A DNA stretch of 64,000 nt, from positions 254,549 to 318,548 of the forward strand of contig NZ_SUHQ01000001.1 in the NCBI RefSeq assembly GCF_004962245.1, in the 5' to 3' direction. The position numbers and the translations under genes are program-made. The notes below the pieces were generated by a model that was not told the DNA's origin, ran no database searches, and saw only the letters and a program-made list of their open reading frames with translations. Positions 26,793 through 35,847 of this stretch are shown here, piece after piece (the first letter of the stretch is position 1; the number at the start of each line of letters is the position of its first letter). This DNA comes from Mesorhizobium sp. (GTDB taxonomy: Bacteria > Pseudomonadota > Alphaproteobacteria > Rhizobiales > Rhizobiaceae).

Positions 26793-27482
26793 CTACAGGC
26801 GCGCAAACGCCGCCATGTGGAAGGCCTGAACCTCGGCCGGATAGCGATAGGCCGTGCCATAGGGACAGGCGTTGCGGTCGAGACAGCCGCCGGTGCGGCA
26901 AGGCGCGCCGTTTTGCCCGCGCACATGCGCCAGACAGGCTCCATGCGCGAAACCGTCCGCAGAATACGCGTCGACCGGACAGGATTTCAGGCAAGATTTG
27001 TCAACACATGCATCGCAAAGGTGAATCACGTCGCGAGCTTCCCCGAGCGCAATCTCGTCCTCGAACAGCAGCGCGCCGCGATAGGCGTGCCAGAGCCCGT
27101 ATTGCGGATGCATGAGAATGCCGAGCGGCGACGGTTTTAGTCCCTCCGCCCGCATCGCCCATTGCTGGAACGGCAGATACGGTCTGTCGGAAGGCGAGAC
27201 CGCGCGTGCCCCGAATTTCTCCGCCACCGCGCCGATCACTTCGCGCGACCATGTGTCGAGCGGATTGTCGATGGGCTGCGATTGGCTTTCCTTCCAGCGC
27301 AGGAAATGCGGCCAAGGCGCAGCACCTGCCTGCCCCACCAGCACGATGGATTTGGCGGGAGCGCCGGAGAGACCGAACGGCGTCTCCTCACCACCTGCGA
27401 AATTGAAGCCGCCGCGCAGGATGAGACCGTAGGGGGAAAGCGCTGCCGCCATATCTTCGATCATGCTGCGCGCAACAATCAC
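26793..27482 (-). CDS. Ferredoxin-like protein with two probable [4Fe-4S] clusters
   Basis: A 229-residue protein whose C-terminal part carries Cys156, 159, 164 and 168 in CDACVDKSCLKSCP and further cysteines at 183, 195, 200 and 206. This resembles the ferredoxin part of epoxyqueuosine reductase QueG but is shorter and lacks the N-terminal cobalamin-binding portion. The start is GTG at 27482 or ATG at 27464. It lies 89 bases after mttB copy 2 on the same strand and could be co-transcribed with it, which suggests electron supply to corrinoid reactivation as an inference. Confidence 0.7.
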   Translation of the reverse strand: MIVARSMIEDMAAALSPYGLILRGGFNFAGGEETPFGLSGAPAKSIVLVGQAGAAPWPHFLRWKESQSQPIDNPLDTWSREVIGAVAEKFGARAVSPSDRPYLPFQQWAMRAEGLKPSPLGILMHPQYGLWHAYRGALLFEDEIALGEARDVIHLCDACVDKSCLKSCPVDAYSADGFAHGACLAHVRGQNGAPCRTGGCLDRNACPYGTAYRYPAEVQAFHMAAFARL

Positions 27483-27571
27483 CCTTTCCTGTCCGGTTCG
27501 GAGAAGGCGCTCCGCCAGACTTCCTTATGGATGATGTTGGCGACTTTAGCCCCGCCTGACTCGGGCTCCTT

Positions 27572-29146
27572 TCAAGTGAAGGCGTCGGCCATCGATGCCT
27601 TCTTCCTGGCGATGAAGTCCTTCAGCCCATCGTCGATACCCTGATCGAGATGCGGCGCCTCGTAGCTTTCCAGCCAGCGGCGGGCGAGTTCGTTGGCGCG
27701 CTGCGGCGCGGTCTTTTCGCCCTCGGCCAGCCATTGCTCGTAGGAATTGTTGTCGGCGATGTTGGAACGGTAGAAGGCGGTCTGGAAATTGGCCTGGGTG
27801 TGGTCACAGCCGAGATAGTGGCTGCCCGGGCCGACCTGGCGGATGGCATCCATCGCCTGGCCGTTTTCCGACAGGTCGACGCCTTCGGAGAATTTCTGCA
27901 TCATGCCGAGCTGGTCGATGTCCATCATGAACTTTTCGTAGCAGGAGGCGAGCCCGCCTTCGAGCCAGCCAGCCGAGTGCAGCACGAAATTGGTGCCGGC
28001 AAGGATCGTCGAGTTCAGCGTGTTGGCGCTCTCATACGCCGCCTGCGCGTCCGGTATCTTCGAAGCACAGAGCGAGCCGCCGGTGCGGAACGGCAGGCCA
28101 AGCCGGCGGGCGAGCTGCGCCGCGCCATAAGAGACCAGCGACGGTTCAGGCGTGCCGAAGGTCGGCGCGCCCGACTGCATCGAGATCGACGAGGCGAAGG
28201 TGCCGAACAGCACCGGTGCGCCGGGACGGATCAGTTGCGTGAACGACGCGCCGGCCAGCACTTCGGCCAGAACCTGCGTCAGCGTGCCGGCGACCGTCAC
28301 CGGGCTCATCGCGCCTGCAAGGATGAACGGCGTGACGATGCAGGCCTGGTTGTGGCGCGAATAGACTTTCAGCGCCCCCAGCATGGTCTCGTCGAACACC
28401 ATCGGCGAATTGGCGTTGATCAGGCTGGTCAGCACCGTGTTGTTCTCGACGAAATCGTCGCCGAACACGATCTTGGCCATCGCCACCGTGTCTTCGGCGC
28501 GCTCCGGCGCGGTGACCGAGCCCATGAACGGCTTATCCGAGTATTTGATGTGGCTGTAGACCATGTCGAGATGGCGCTTGTTGACTGGCACGTCAACCGG
28601 CTCGCACACCGTGCCACCAGAATGGTGGATCGACGGCGCCATATAGGCGAGCTTCACGAAATTCTGGAAATCCTCGATCGTCGCATAGCGCCTGACGCCG
28701 TCGAGGTCGCGCACGAAGGGCGGTCCGTAGACCGGCGCAAAGACCGTGGCGTTGCCGCCGATCTGCACCGAGCGCTCGGCGTTGCGGGCGTGCTGTGTAT
28801 AGAGGGACGGCGCTGTCTTCAGCAACGAGCGGCAGAGGCCCTTCGGGAAATGCACGCGCTCGCCCTTGACGTCGGCGCCTGCCTCTTTCCAAAGCTGTAG
28901 CGCCTCGGCGTCGTCGCGGAAGATGATGCCGATCTCCTCGAGCACCGTGTCGGTGTTCTTCTCGATCAGCGCCAGCCCTTCCTCGTCCAGCACCTCGTAG
29001 ACATTGATCTTGCGCTTGATGTAGGTGAGCTGGGTGCCGGGACCGCCACCCGAGCGCGCTGCCCGCCGGGCAGCGGCGCCACCGCTGGCGGCACGTCCAC
29101 GCCGCGCGTTTGACGCTTCCTGGTCGACCGGCGCGTTTTCACTCAT
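27572..29146 (-). CDS. MttB-family methyltransferase (non-pyrrolysine), copy 2
   Basis: A 524-residue trimethylamine-methyltransferase-superfamily protein without an in-frame amber codon. Landmarks are INANSPMVFDETM near 243, TPFILAGAMSPVTVAGTL near 272, SGAPTFGTPE near 325 and HSAGWLEGGL near 390. Residues 14-37 form an Arg/Gly/Ala-rich tail. The ATG at 29146 follows GGAAGA; the open frame extends to 29458 without support. It is divergent from the corrinoid protein gene mttC across a shared 292-base region, so it is the likely direct partner of MttC, demethylating a quaternary amine such as glycine betaine, proline betaine or carnitine. Confidence 0.88.
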   Translation of the reverse strand: MSENAPVDQEASNARRGRAASGGAAARRAARSGGGPGTQLTYIKRKINVYEVLDEEGLALIEKNTDTVLEEIGIIFRDDAEALQLWKEAGADVKGERVHFPKGLCRSLLKTAPSLYTQHARNAERSVQIGGNATVFAPVYGPPFVRDLDGVRRYATIEDFQNFVKLAYMAPSIHHSGGTVCEPVDVPVNKRHLDMVYSHIKYSDKPFMGSVTAPERAEDTVAMAKIVFGDDFVENNTVLTSLINANSPMVFDETMLGALKVYSRHNQACIVTPFILAGAMSPVTVAGTLTQVLAEVLAGASFTQLIRPGAPVLFGTFASSISMQSGAPTFGTPEPSLVSYGAAQLARRLGLPFRTGGSLCASKIPDAQAAYESANTLNSTILAGTNFVLHSAGWLEGGLASCYEKFMMDIDQLGMMQKFSEGVDLSENGQAMDAIRQVGPGSHYLGCDHTQANFQTAFYRSNIADNNSYEQWLAEGEKTAPQRANELARRWLESYEAPHLDQGIDDGLKDFIARKKASMADAFT

Positions 29147-29377
29147 GATCGTTCTTCCCTGACTTTTGTTCTGGCCTGAATTCTGTTCTGGCCAGAAATC
29201 CGTTTGCGCCCGCATATCGCGGCTTCTGGCCGGATCGTAGTCATGCACCCTATTCGAAACGGCCCGCCAGCGCCAACGCCTGTCGCAAAATCGACAAGAA
29301 TTCCAATAGATTTGCGGTCGCTTTCCTTTTGCGGGAAGTCGCAAATCAGCTATGGATGCATGCCCGTAGCGGGTTAG

Positions 29378-29392
29378 ATATCGACGTGATAT
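29378..29392. promoter_or_regulatory. Inverted repeat in the mttB-mttC intergenic region
   Basis: ATATC and GATAT flank GACGT, making a 15-base inverted repeat about 47 bases before the mttC start. It sits where an operator could control both divergent genes. It is not the palindrome found before bmt. Confidence 0.35.
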
Positions 29393-29438
29393 TTGAGGCC
29401 CCGCAACTGTATCCGTGCGGCAAGGAGCTGGATTAAAA

Positions 29439-30137
29439 ATGGCCGACGACGAGATCATCCTTTCCGAGCTGTCCGACGACGAACTCGTGCAGCAGATGCA
29501 CGACGACCTTTATGACGGGCTGAAGGAAGAGATCGAGGAAGGCACCAACATCCTCCTCGAGCGCGGCTGGGCACCCTACAAGGTCCTGACGGAGGCGCTG
29601 GTCGAAGGCATGCGCATCGTCGGCGAGGATTTCCGCGACGGCATCCTGTTCGTGCCGGAAGTGCTGCTATCCGCCAACGCGATGAAGGCGGGCATGTTCA
29701 TCCTGCGTCCGCTGCTCGTCGCCACTGGCGCGCCGAAGCAGGGCAAGATGGTGATCGGCACCGTCAAGGGCGACATCCACGACATCGGCAAGAACCTCGT
29801 CGGCATGATGATGGAAGGTGCCGGCTTCGACGTCATCGACCTCGGCATCAACAATGCGGTCGAGAAGTATCTCGATGCCATCGAGCAGCACAAGCCTGAC
29901 ATCGTCGGCATGTCGGCGCTGCTGACGACGACCATGCCCTACATGAAGGTCGTCATCGACACGATGAAGGAAAAGGGCATCCGCGACGACTATGTCGTGC
30001 TGGTCGGCGGCGCGCCGCTCAACGAAGAATTCGGCAAGGCCGTCGGCGCCGACGCCTATTGTCGCGACGCGGCGGTGGCGGTCGAGACCGCGAAGGACTT
30101 CATGAAGCGCAAGCACAACGTCCGCGCTTCGGCCTGA
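29439..30137 (+). CDS. Corrinoid (B12-binding) methyl carrier protein, MttC type
   Basis: A 232-residue methylcobalamin carrier. An N-terminal helical cap (about residues 1-100) is followed by the B12-binding domain, with GDIHDIGKN (His114 as the lower cobalt ligand), MSALLTTTM and LVGGAPLN in the order required. It would shuttle a methyl group between MttB and the pterin-binding methyltransferase encoded at 35848. AAGGAG precedes the ATG at 29439; a GTG at 29415 is upstream but lacks support. A strong terminator follows. It is the only stand-alone corrinoid protein in the window and may serve both MttB copies. Confidence 0.92.
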   Translation: MADDEIILSELSDDELVQQMHDDLYDGLKEEIEEGTNILLERGWAPYKVLTEALVEGMRIVGEDFRDGILFVPEVLLSANAMKAGMFILRPLLVATGAPKQGKMVIGTVKGDIHDIGKNLVGMMMEGAGFDVIDLGINNAVEKYLDAIEQHKPDIVGMSALLTTTMPYMKVVIDTMKEKGIRDDYVVLVGGAPLNEEFGKAVGADAYCRDAAVAVETAKDFMKRKHNVRASA

Positions 30138-30157
30138 ACCAAGCAAGGCGTTTATCA

Positions 30158-30187
30158 AAAAGCCGCGCCTTGCAGCGCGGCTTTTTT
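30158..30187 (+). terminator. Rho-independent terminator after mttC
   Basis: AAAAGCCGCGC (30158-30168) pairs perfectly with GCGCGGCTTTT (30175-30185), followed by further T residues. It lies 20 bases after the stop codon. Confidence 0.9.
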
Positions 30188-30215
30188 ATTCCCAGATGCT
30201 GAGGAGATTGTGGGA

Positions 30216-30356
30216 TCAGGGATTCTCGACCGTGTCCTCAACTGCGTTTGCGGTCGATTTGACGTCCTTGCCGACGCCACGGATCGTGTTGGCGCAGGCC
30301 GAAAGAGTCAGGGCGCAAGCAAGAATGGCGATGGGGCCAAGGCGCAACAGTTTCAT
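30216..30356 (-). CDS. Entericidin-type small lipoprotein
   Basis: A 46-residue protein, MKLLRLGPIAILACALTLSA then Cys21, with a lipobox LSAC at the signal-peptidase II site. The mature part CANTIRGVGKDVKSTANAV is the classic entericidin A/B sequence, including the NTIRGxGKDV motif. It would be anchored in the envelope. Entericidins form an antidote/toxin pair in enterobacteria; single copies are common in rhizobia and their role there is unknown. The gene is opposite in strand to its neighbours, between mttC and the DUF1638 gene. Confidence 0.85.
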   Translation of the reverse strand: MKLLRLGPIAILACALTLSACANTIRGVGKDVKSTANAVEDTVENP

Positions 30357-30411
30357 GGACGGTGTCTCCCTCGTTCGATAGACTCGAAAATCAATAGCAA
30401 CGAACCGTTTT

Positions 30412-31041
30412 ATGAGCGCCGTGCGAAAACTACAACCCGATCAAGGCGACAGGCTGCTCGTCATCGCCTGCGGGATGATTGCGCGCGAAGTTCTGGCCGT
30501 CAAGGAGCAACTGGCGCTCGGCCATCTCGACCTGACCTGCCTGCCGGCGGAGTTCCATTTCTACCCGGATCGCATCGCGCCGGCCATGGACAAGGCGATC
30601 GAGAAGGCCAAGGCGGACGGCTACAGAAACATCTTCGTCGGCTACGCCGATTGCGGCACCGGCGGCCTGCTCGACCGCGTCTGCGAGAAGCACGGCGTCG
30701 AGCGCATGGCCGGGCCGCACTGCTTTGCTTTCTACCAGGGCATGGACGCCTATGCGAAAATCGCCGACGACGACATGATGTCGTTCTACATGACCGACTT
30801 CCTGTGCCGGCAGTTCGACGCCTTCTTCATGAAGCCGCTTGGCCTCGACAAGCACCCGGAGCTGATCAAGGACTATTTCGGCAATTACGAGAAGCTGGTC
30901 TACATCGCCCAGACCGACGATCCGGAACTCGACAAGGTCGCCGAGAAAGCCGCCAAAATGCTTGGCCTCGTCTATGAGCGCCGCTCGACCGGTTATGGCG
31001 ATCTGACGACGGAACTGGCGCAAGCCGCGACCATCCGCTGA
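30412..31041 (+). CDS. DUF1638 protein
   Basis: A 209-residue cytosolic protein of the DUF1638 family. Motifs are VIACGMIAREVLAVKEQL, PAEFHFYPDRIAPAMDKAI, FVGYADCGTGGLLDRVCEKHGVERM and the terminal STGYGDLT. Conserved Cys and His residues (CGM, ADCGTGG, GPHCF) hint at metal or cofactor binding. The family has no proven function; I recall it often lying beside corrinoid methyltransferase genes. No clear ribosome binding site is visible. It ends 3 bases from the convergent epimerase. Confidence 0.8.
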   Translation: MSAVRKLQPDQGDRLLVIACGMIAREVLAVKEQLALGHLDLTCLPAEFHFYPDRIAPAMDKAIEKAKADGYRNIFVGYADCGTGGLLDRVCEKHGVERMAGPHCFAFYQGMDAYAKIADDDMMSFYMTDFLCRQFDAFFMKPLGLDKHPELIKDYFGNYEKLVYIAQTDDPELDKVAEKAAKMLGLVYERRSTGYGDLTTELAQAATIR

Positions 31042-31044
31042 CGA

Positions 31045-31968
31045 TCAGGGAGGCGCCTCTTCGGCCGCGATCGCCGTGAGCACATCGGCAAAGCTCGTCC
31101 TGCAGACGAAGCCAAGCCTGTCCCTCGCCCGCGAGGCGTCGTAGACGCGGTCAATCGAGGAAAACATCGTCCAGCCCTTCCGCGCATAGAGCGCCGGAAA
31201 CTCCGGAAAATAGCGCGCAACGACGGACGGCGCGTCGGCGATCAATGCCGCGCAATCATCGGGCCGGAACGGCGTTGGCGCCGAGACGATGAATATGTCG
31301 AAGCCCAGTTGTGGCGCCTTGTCCAGCGCCGCGATATGGGCCTCGGCGGCATCTTCCACGGTCAGCCGGCGAAACAGCAGCTCATTGGCCTTGGTGTTGG
31401 CATCCGACTGCTCGATGGCGTGCGCCGTGTCGTCTGCCTCGGGAAAGAACCGGGCGGTGCGCAGCACGACCACAGGCAGGCGGTGCTCGATGTGGTACAG
31501 ACGGCAAAGATGTTCGGCCGAAAGCTTGGTGACGCCGTAGATGTTGCGCGGCTCGGGCGACATCTCTTCCGTCAGCCAGGCGGCCTTGCGCGCGCCCCCG
31601 GTGAAGCCGGCACGTATGGCTTTCGAGATCATCAGCGAGGTCGTCGACGTAAAGACGAAGCGCTTGATACCTGATGCCACCGCCGCGTCGAGCAGATTGA
31701 GCGTGCCGCGCACATTCGCCTCGATGAAATCCTCGTTGCGGTTGTGTTCGATATCAGGCTTGTGCAGCGCGCCGCTGTGGACGATCGCCTCGATGCGGTT
31801 TTCCCTGACCATCCGCATGACCAGATCACGATCGGCGACCGAGCCGATCATCTGCGTTTCCGCCGACGGGACGGGATCGAGGCCGACGACGTCATGGCCA
31901 AAAGCCCGCAGCCGCGGCGCGAGCGCGCTGCCCAACCAGCCTGATGATCCCGTAAGCAATATCCGCAT
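31045..31968 (-). CDS. NAD(P)-dependent epimerase/dehydratase (extended SDR)
   Basis: A 307-residue Rossmann protein. GSSGWLGSALA is the glycine-rich dinucleotide motif at residues 8-18, and the catalytic YGVTK follows near residue 143. It would act on a nucleotide-linked sugar or similar hydroxyl compound. The ATG at 31968 begins right at the first beta strand. No sugar-pathway gene adjoins it and the substrate is unknown. Confidence 0.82.
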   Translation of the reverse strand: MRILLTGSSGWLGSALAPRLRAFGHDVVGLDPVPSAETQMIGSVADRDLVMRMVRENRIEAIVHSGALHKPDIEHNRNEDFIEANVRGTLNLLDAAVASGIKRFVFTSTTSLMISKAIRAGFTGGARKAAWLTEEMSPEPRNIYGVTKLSAEHLCRLYHIEHRLPVVVLRTARFFPEADDTAHAIEQSDANTKANELLFRRLTVEDAAEAHIAALDKAPQLGFDIFIVSAPTPFRPDDCAALIADAPSVVARYFPEFPALYARKGWTMFSSIDRVYDASRARDRLGFVCRTSFADVLTAIAAEEAPP

Positions 31969-32091
31969 CGGTGAAGCCAGGATTTTTAACCTGGCCACTG
32001 TTAAGCATGGATGACAGGTCGCCGCGAGCAGGTAAGTTATGAGCCAAACGGGAAAACAGGCTGTTCCAGCCATCGACCGGGAAACGCACCG

Positions 32092-32664
32092 ATGATCGCT
32101 CGCCTCATGATTGCCGCAGGCATTGCCTGCTTCGCCCTGCCCGCGCTCGCCGACGGCGAGGTGCAGAAGCTCATTACGCCCGCCGACAAGGCACGGCTCG
32201 ACAAGTATGACGAGACGCGCAAGACAGCCCTTGATGAAGCCAAGGCTGGCGACGCTGCCGAGGTCAAGCAGCTCGACGCCTTGCTGGCAAAGCCGCTGGT
32301 CTCCTTTTCCGACACGGACCTGACCGGGAGCTGGCAGTGCCGTACCATCAAGGTTGGCGGACTGAGCCCGCTCGTCATCTATAGCTGGTTCAAGTGCAAG
32401 GTGAGCGACGATGGTTCGGGCTGGATGCTGGAAAAGATCACCGGCTCGCAACGCACCAAGGGCCGTTTCTTTGATGACGGCGAAAAGCGCTCGATCTATC
32501 TCGGCTCCTTCTCCGTCAACAACGATCCGGCAAAACCCTATGGCAGCGGCCCACAGGGCGACCAGGTCGGCTACGCCTTTCGCAACAGTGCCGACGAATG
32601 GCGCATCGAATTCCCCGCGCCCTACTACGAATCGAAACTCGACATCCTCGAGCTCAAGCGCTGA
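32092..32664 (+). CDS. DUF4893-like exported protein
   Basis: A 190-residue protein with a signal peptide cleaved near ALADG (residues 1-19 hydrophobic). The mature domain contains DLTGSWQCRTIKVGG and YIDxxGSxxV-like stretches typical of DUF4893 proteins. It is probably periplasmic. Nothing links it to the neighbouring genes. The ATG at 32092 is chosen because the signal peptide follows; the longer frame begins at 32011. Confidence 0.72.
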   Translation: MIARLMIAAGIACFALPALADGEVQKLITPADKARLDKYDETRKTALDEAKAGDAAEVKQLDALLAKPLVSFSDTDLTGSWQCRTIKVGGLSPLVIYSWFKCKVSDDGSGWMLEKITGSQRTKGRFFDDGEKRSIYLGSFSVNNDPAKPYGSGPQGDQVGYAFRNSADEWRIEFPAPYYESKLDILELKR

Positions 32665-32763
32665 GCCCGCAGCCCTGACACCCAAACCGATCACCAAGGA
32701 TTAACCCGGGCGGTCTAGCATCCGGCGCGCTGAGAGCAGGTCTTTTCGGGGCGGGCACAAACG

Positions 32764-33546
32764 ATGGAACCGTTGAACTCAAATCCGCGGCCGATAGTCG
32801 TCGTCACTGAAGGCGGGCCGCATATCTGGGCCATCGTGAACGCCATCACTGACCGGCTGGGACCTGTCAGCGTCATCCTCGAAACCCCTGAATCCAAAAA
32901 GCAATTGCTGATCGGGCGTGCGCGCCGCCAAGGCTGGTTACAGGCCGCCGGGCAGCTTGGCACGATGGTGCTGACGCGGCTTGGCAAGCGGTTTTTCGCC
33001 GGGCACGCGGCGCGCATGATCGCTGAACAGAAGCTGCAGACGGAACCGAAGCCCGGACAAGCGATCATCCACGTTCCCTCGGCCAATGCGCCGGAGTGTT
33101 TGCAGGCGATCGAGGAAATCCAGCCCGGCGTCGTGCTGCTCGCCGGCTGCCGCCTGCTGTCGAGGCAGACGCTGGCGAAAATCCCTTGCCCGGTCCTCAA
33201 TTACCATGCCGGCATCGCTCCTAAATATCGCGGCATGAACGGCGGCTACTGGGCGCTGGCCTCGGGCGATGCGCAGAATTTTGGCACCACGGTGCATCTG
33301 GTCGACGCCGGCGTCGACACTGGCGGCGTGCTGCTGCAGGCACGCGGCAAGCCCGAGGCAGGCGACACGATTTCAAGCTACGCGCTGCGGCAGGCGGCGT
33401 TCTCGCGCGACATCTGCGTCGAGGCGGTCAGGGAAGCACTGGCCGGCAAGCTTGTCACATCAGATCCCGGCCTGCCTTCGAAACAATGGTACCATCCGAC
33501 GATCTGGTTCTATCTCTGGACCGGCATGACAAAGCGGGTTTGGTAG
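32764..33546 (+). CDS. Formyltransferase family protein
   Basis: A 260-residue protein with the formyltransferase fold. NYHAGIAPKYRGMNGGYWAL holds the catalytic His and Asn, and VDAGVDTGGVLL the downstream Asp. It is shorter than Fmt and differs from PurN, so it is probably a sugar- or amino-sugar-type N-formyltransferase using 10-formyl-THF, or a relative without known substrate. It precedes the THF operon by 241 bases, but whether it belongs to C1 metabolism is uncertain. Confidence 0.78.
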   Translation: MEPLNSNPRPIVVVTEGGPHIWAIVNAITDRLGPVSVILETPESKKQLLIGRARRQGWLQAAGQLGTMVLTRLGKRFFAGHAARMIAEQKLQTEPKPGQAIIHVPSANAPECLQAIEEIQPGVVLLAGCRLLSRQTLAKIPCPVLNYHAGIAPKYRGMNGGYWALASGDAQNFGTTVHLVDAGVDTGGVLLQARGKPEAGDTISSYALRQAAFSRDICVEAVREALAGKLVTSDPGLPSKQWYHPTIWFYLWTGMTKRVW

Positions 33547-33787
33547 CCACGCCATTCCCAAGATTTTCGGCTTTCCCTCTGCGACCTCCCATTGCGTCGC
33601 TTTTGAATGCGCGCGCGTCGTCCCATAACAAGCAGCCCAACAGCGCTTCCGGCAATGCTCGAACCACTGCATCGGCCCCGAAGACCGGAATCGATCTCCG
33701 GAAGGCACCATGCAGTTGAGTGAAAGTGGTAGAGCGTCCCTTGTGCGTCCAAACTGGACGTACGGCGCCCTACAGGAGTGAGAATTC

Positions 33788-34090
33788 ATGGCCGATCTGA
33801 TCGTCGTCTACTGGCGCGACATCCCCGCCCAGGTCATCGTCAAGAAGGGCCGGCAGAACGCCAAGCGCGAACTGCCGCTGCGCTTCACCGAGGCGATCGA
33901 CATGTGCGCGATGCGCACCGGCGCCGGTGGCACCGACGACTATCTGGCCGAATGGCGCAAGGCCGACCCCGTACCGGTCAGCGACGACCTTGAAAGCGAG
34001 GCCGAAAAAGCCCTTCAGGACCTCGACGCGAAATACGACCGCGAGCGGCTGGTCGCTCTGGTAAAGGCAGGCGGGAAAGAAGATGCCTGA
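33788..34090 (+). CDS. Small virulence-factor-family protein, first gene of the metVF operon
   Basis: A 100-residue cytosolic protein, MADLIVVYWRDIPAQVIVKK, matching the family loosely named virulence factor (I recall Pfam Virulence_fact). AGGAG precedes the ATG. Its end overlaps the start of the metV-like gene by 8 bases, so the two are translationally coupled. Its role is unknown; the placement suggests a partner or assembly factor for the MetV-MetF proteins. Confidence 0.75.
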   Translation: MADLIVVYWRDIPAQVIVKKGRQNAKRELPLRFTEAIDMCAMRTGAGGTDDYLAEWRKADPVPVSDDLESEAEKALQDLDAKYDRERLVALVKAGGKEDA

Positions 34091-34678
34091 AACGACCCCG
34101 GCGATTACCCAGGCCACGCTGGTCAAGAAGGCAGCGCCGAAATCCGACTACAAGCCAGCCGACGTGTCGCCACAGCGGCGCGTGCAGCGCTCGTTTGCGG
34201 TCAGGCTATGGTCCGTACGGCATTCGCGACTGCTCGAATGGTTCTACGCTAGGTTCGCCGACATGTTCCTGGCTTTTCACCCGCTGTGGAAGGGCATCGG
34301 CTACAGCCGCGTCGAAGGCCCGGTCAAATTCGTCGAAAAACGCGTCAAGGGTTTTATGTTCGACTGCCGCATGTGCGGCCAGTGCATCCTTTCCTCCACC
34401 GGTATGTCGTGCCCGATGAACTGCCCCAAGCAATTGCGCAATGGCCCCTGCGGCGGTGTGCGCGCCAACGGCAATTGCGAGGTCGAGCCTGATATGCCCT
34501 GCGTCTGGGTCAAGGCCTGGGAAGGCTCGCGCAACATGGTGCATGGCGACAGGATCCTCGACGTGCAGAAACCGGTCGACCAGTCGCTGCGCGAGACTTC
34601 GGCCTGGCTGCGGGTGACTGCGCAGGCTGCGGCCGCGCGCGAAGCGGCCCGCAACGCCGCGAACCCTGGGGCCCCGGT

Positions 34679-34682
<4 letters not shown>
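34083..34682 (+). CDS. MetV-like cysteine-rich protein (MTHFR C-terminal family)
   Basis: A 199-residue protein with eight cysteines at residues 95, 98, 101, 110, 114, 123, 132 and 140, in CRMCGQCILSSTGMSCPMNC and RNGPCGGVRANGNCE. This is the family described as methylene-tetrahydrofolate reductase C-terminal; its acetogen member MetV binds an iron-sulfur cluster and pairs with MetF. It overlaps the following metF gene in ATGA. It would pass electrons to or from MetF, here probably in the oxidative direction. In an aerobe the physiological acceptor is not known. Confidence 0.85.
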
Positions 34683-35770
<1,088 letters not shown>

Positions 35771-35806
35771 CGGCGGGCACCGTCCGCTTGAACGAAATCA
35801 GATAAC

Positions 35807-35828
35807 GATATAAAGAAATCTTTATATC
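35807..35828. promoter_or_regulatory. Palindromic operator upstream of the pterin methyltransferase gene
   Basis: GATATAAAGA and TCTTTATATC form perfect 10-base arms around AA, 20 bases before the start codon. Nine of the ten bases of each arm recur at 21955-21974 before bmt, so one regulator probably binds both. Confidence 0.75.
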
Positions 35829-35847
35829 ACGACGGAGAGAGGTTTTC

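Noticed and set aside
11668-29146. Pyrrolysine-containing MttB with amber readthrough
   Set aside because: Both MttB frames run to their ends without an in-frame TAG, so neither is a pyrrolysine protein.
29300-29438. Possible SAM-II-type riboswitch before mttC (GTGATATTTGAGGCC and AAGGAGCTGGATTAAA)
   Set aside because: Only fragments resemble the consensus, the closing stem does not form, and a hairpin pairs CCGCA with TGCGG instead. A covariance search would be needed to revive it.
27572-30137. Cobalamin riboswitch near the corrinoid genes
   Set aside because: No B12-box-like sequence is visible in this region, and the intergenic space is short.
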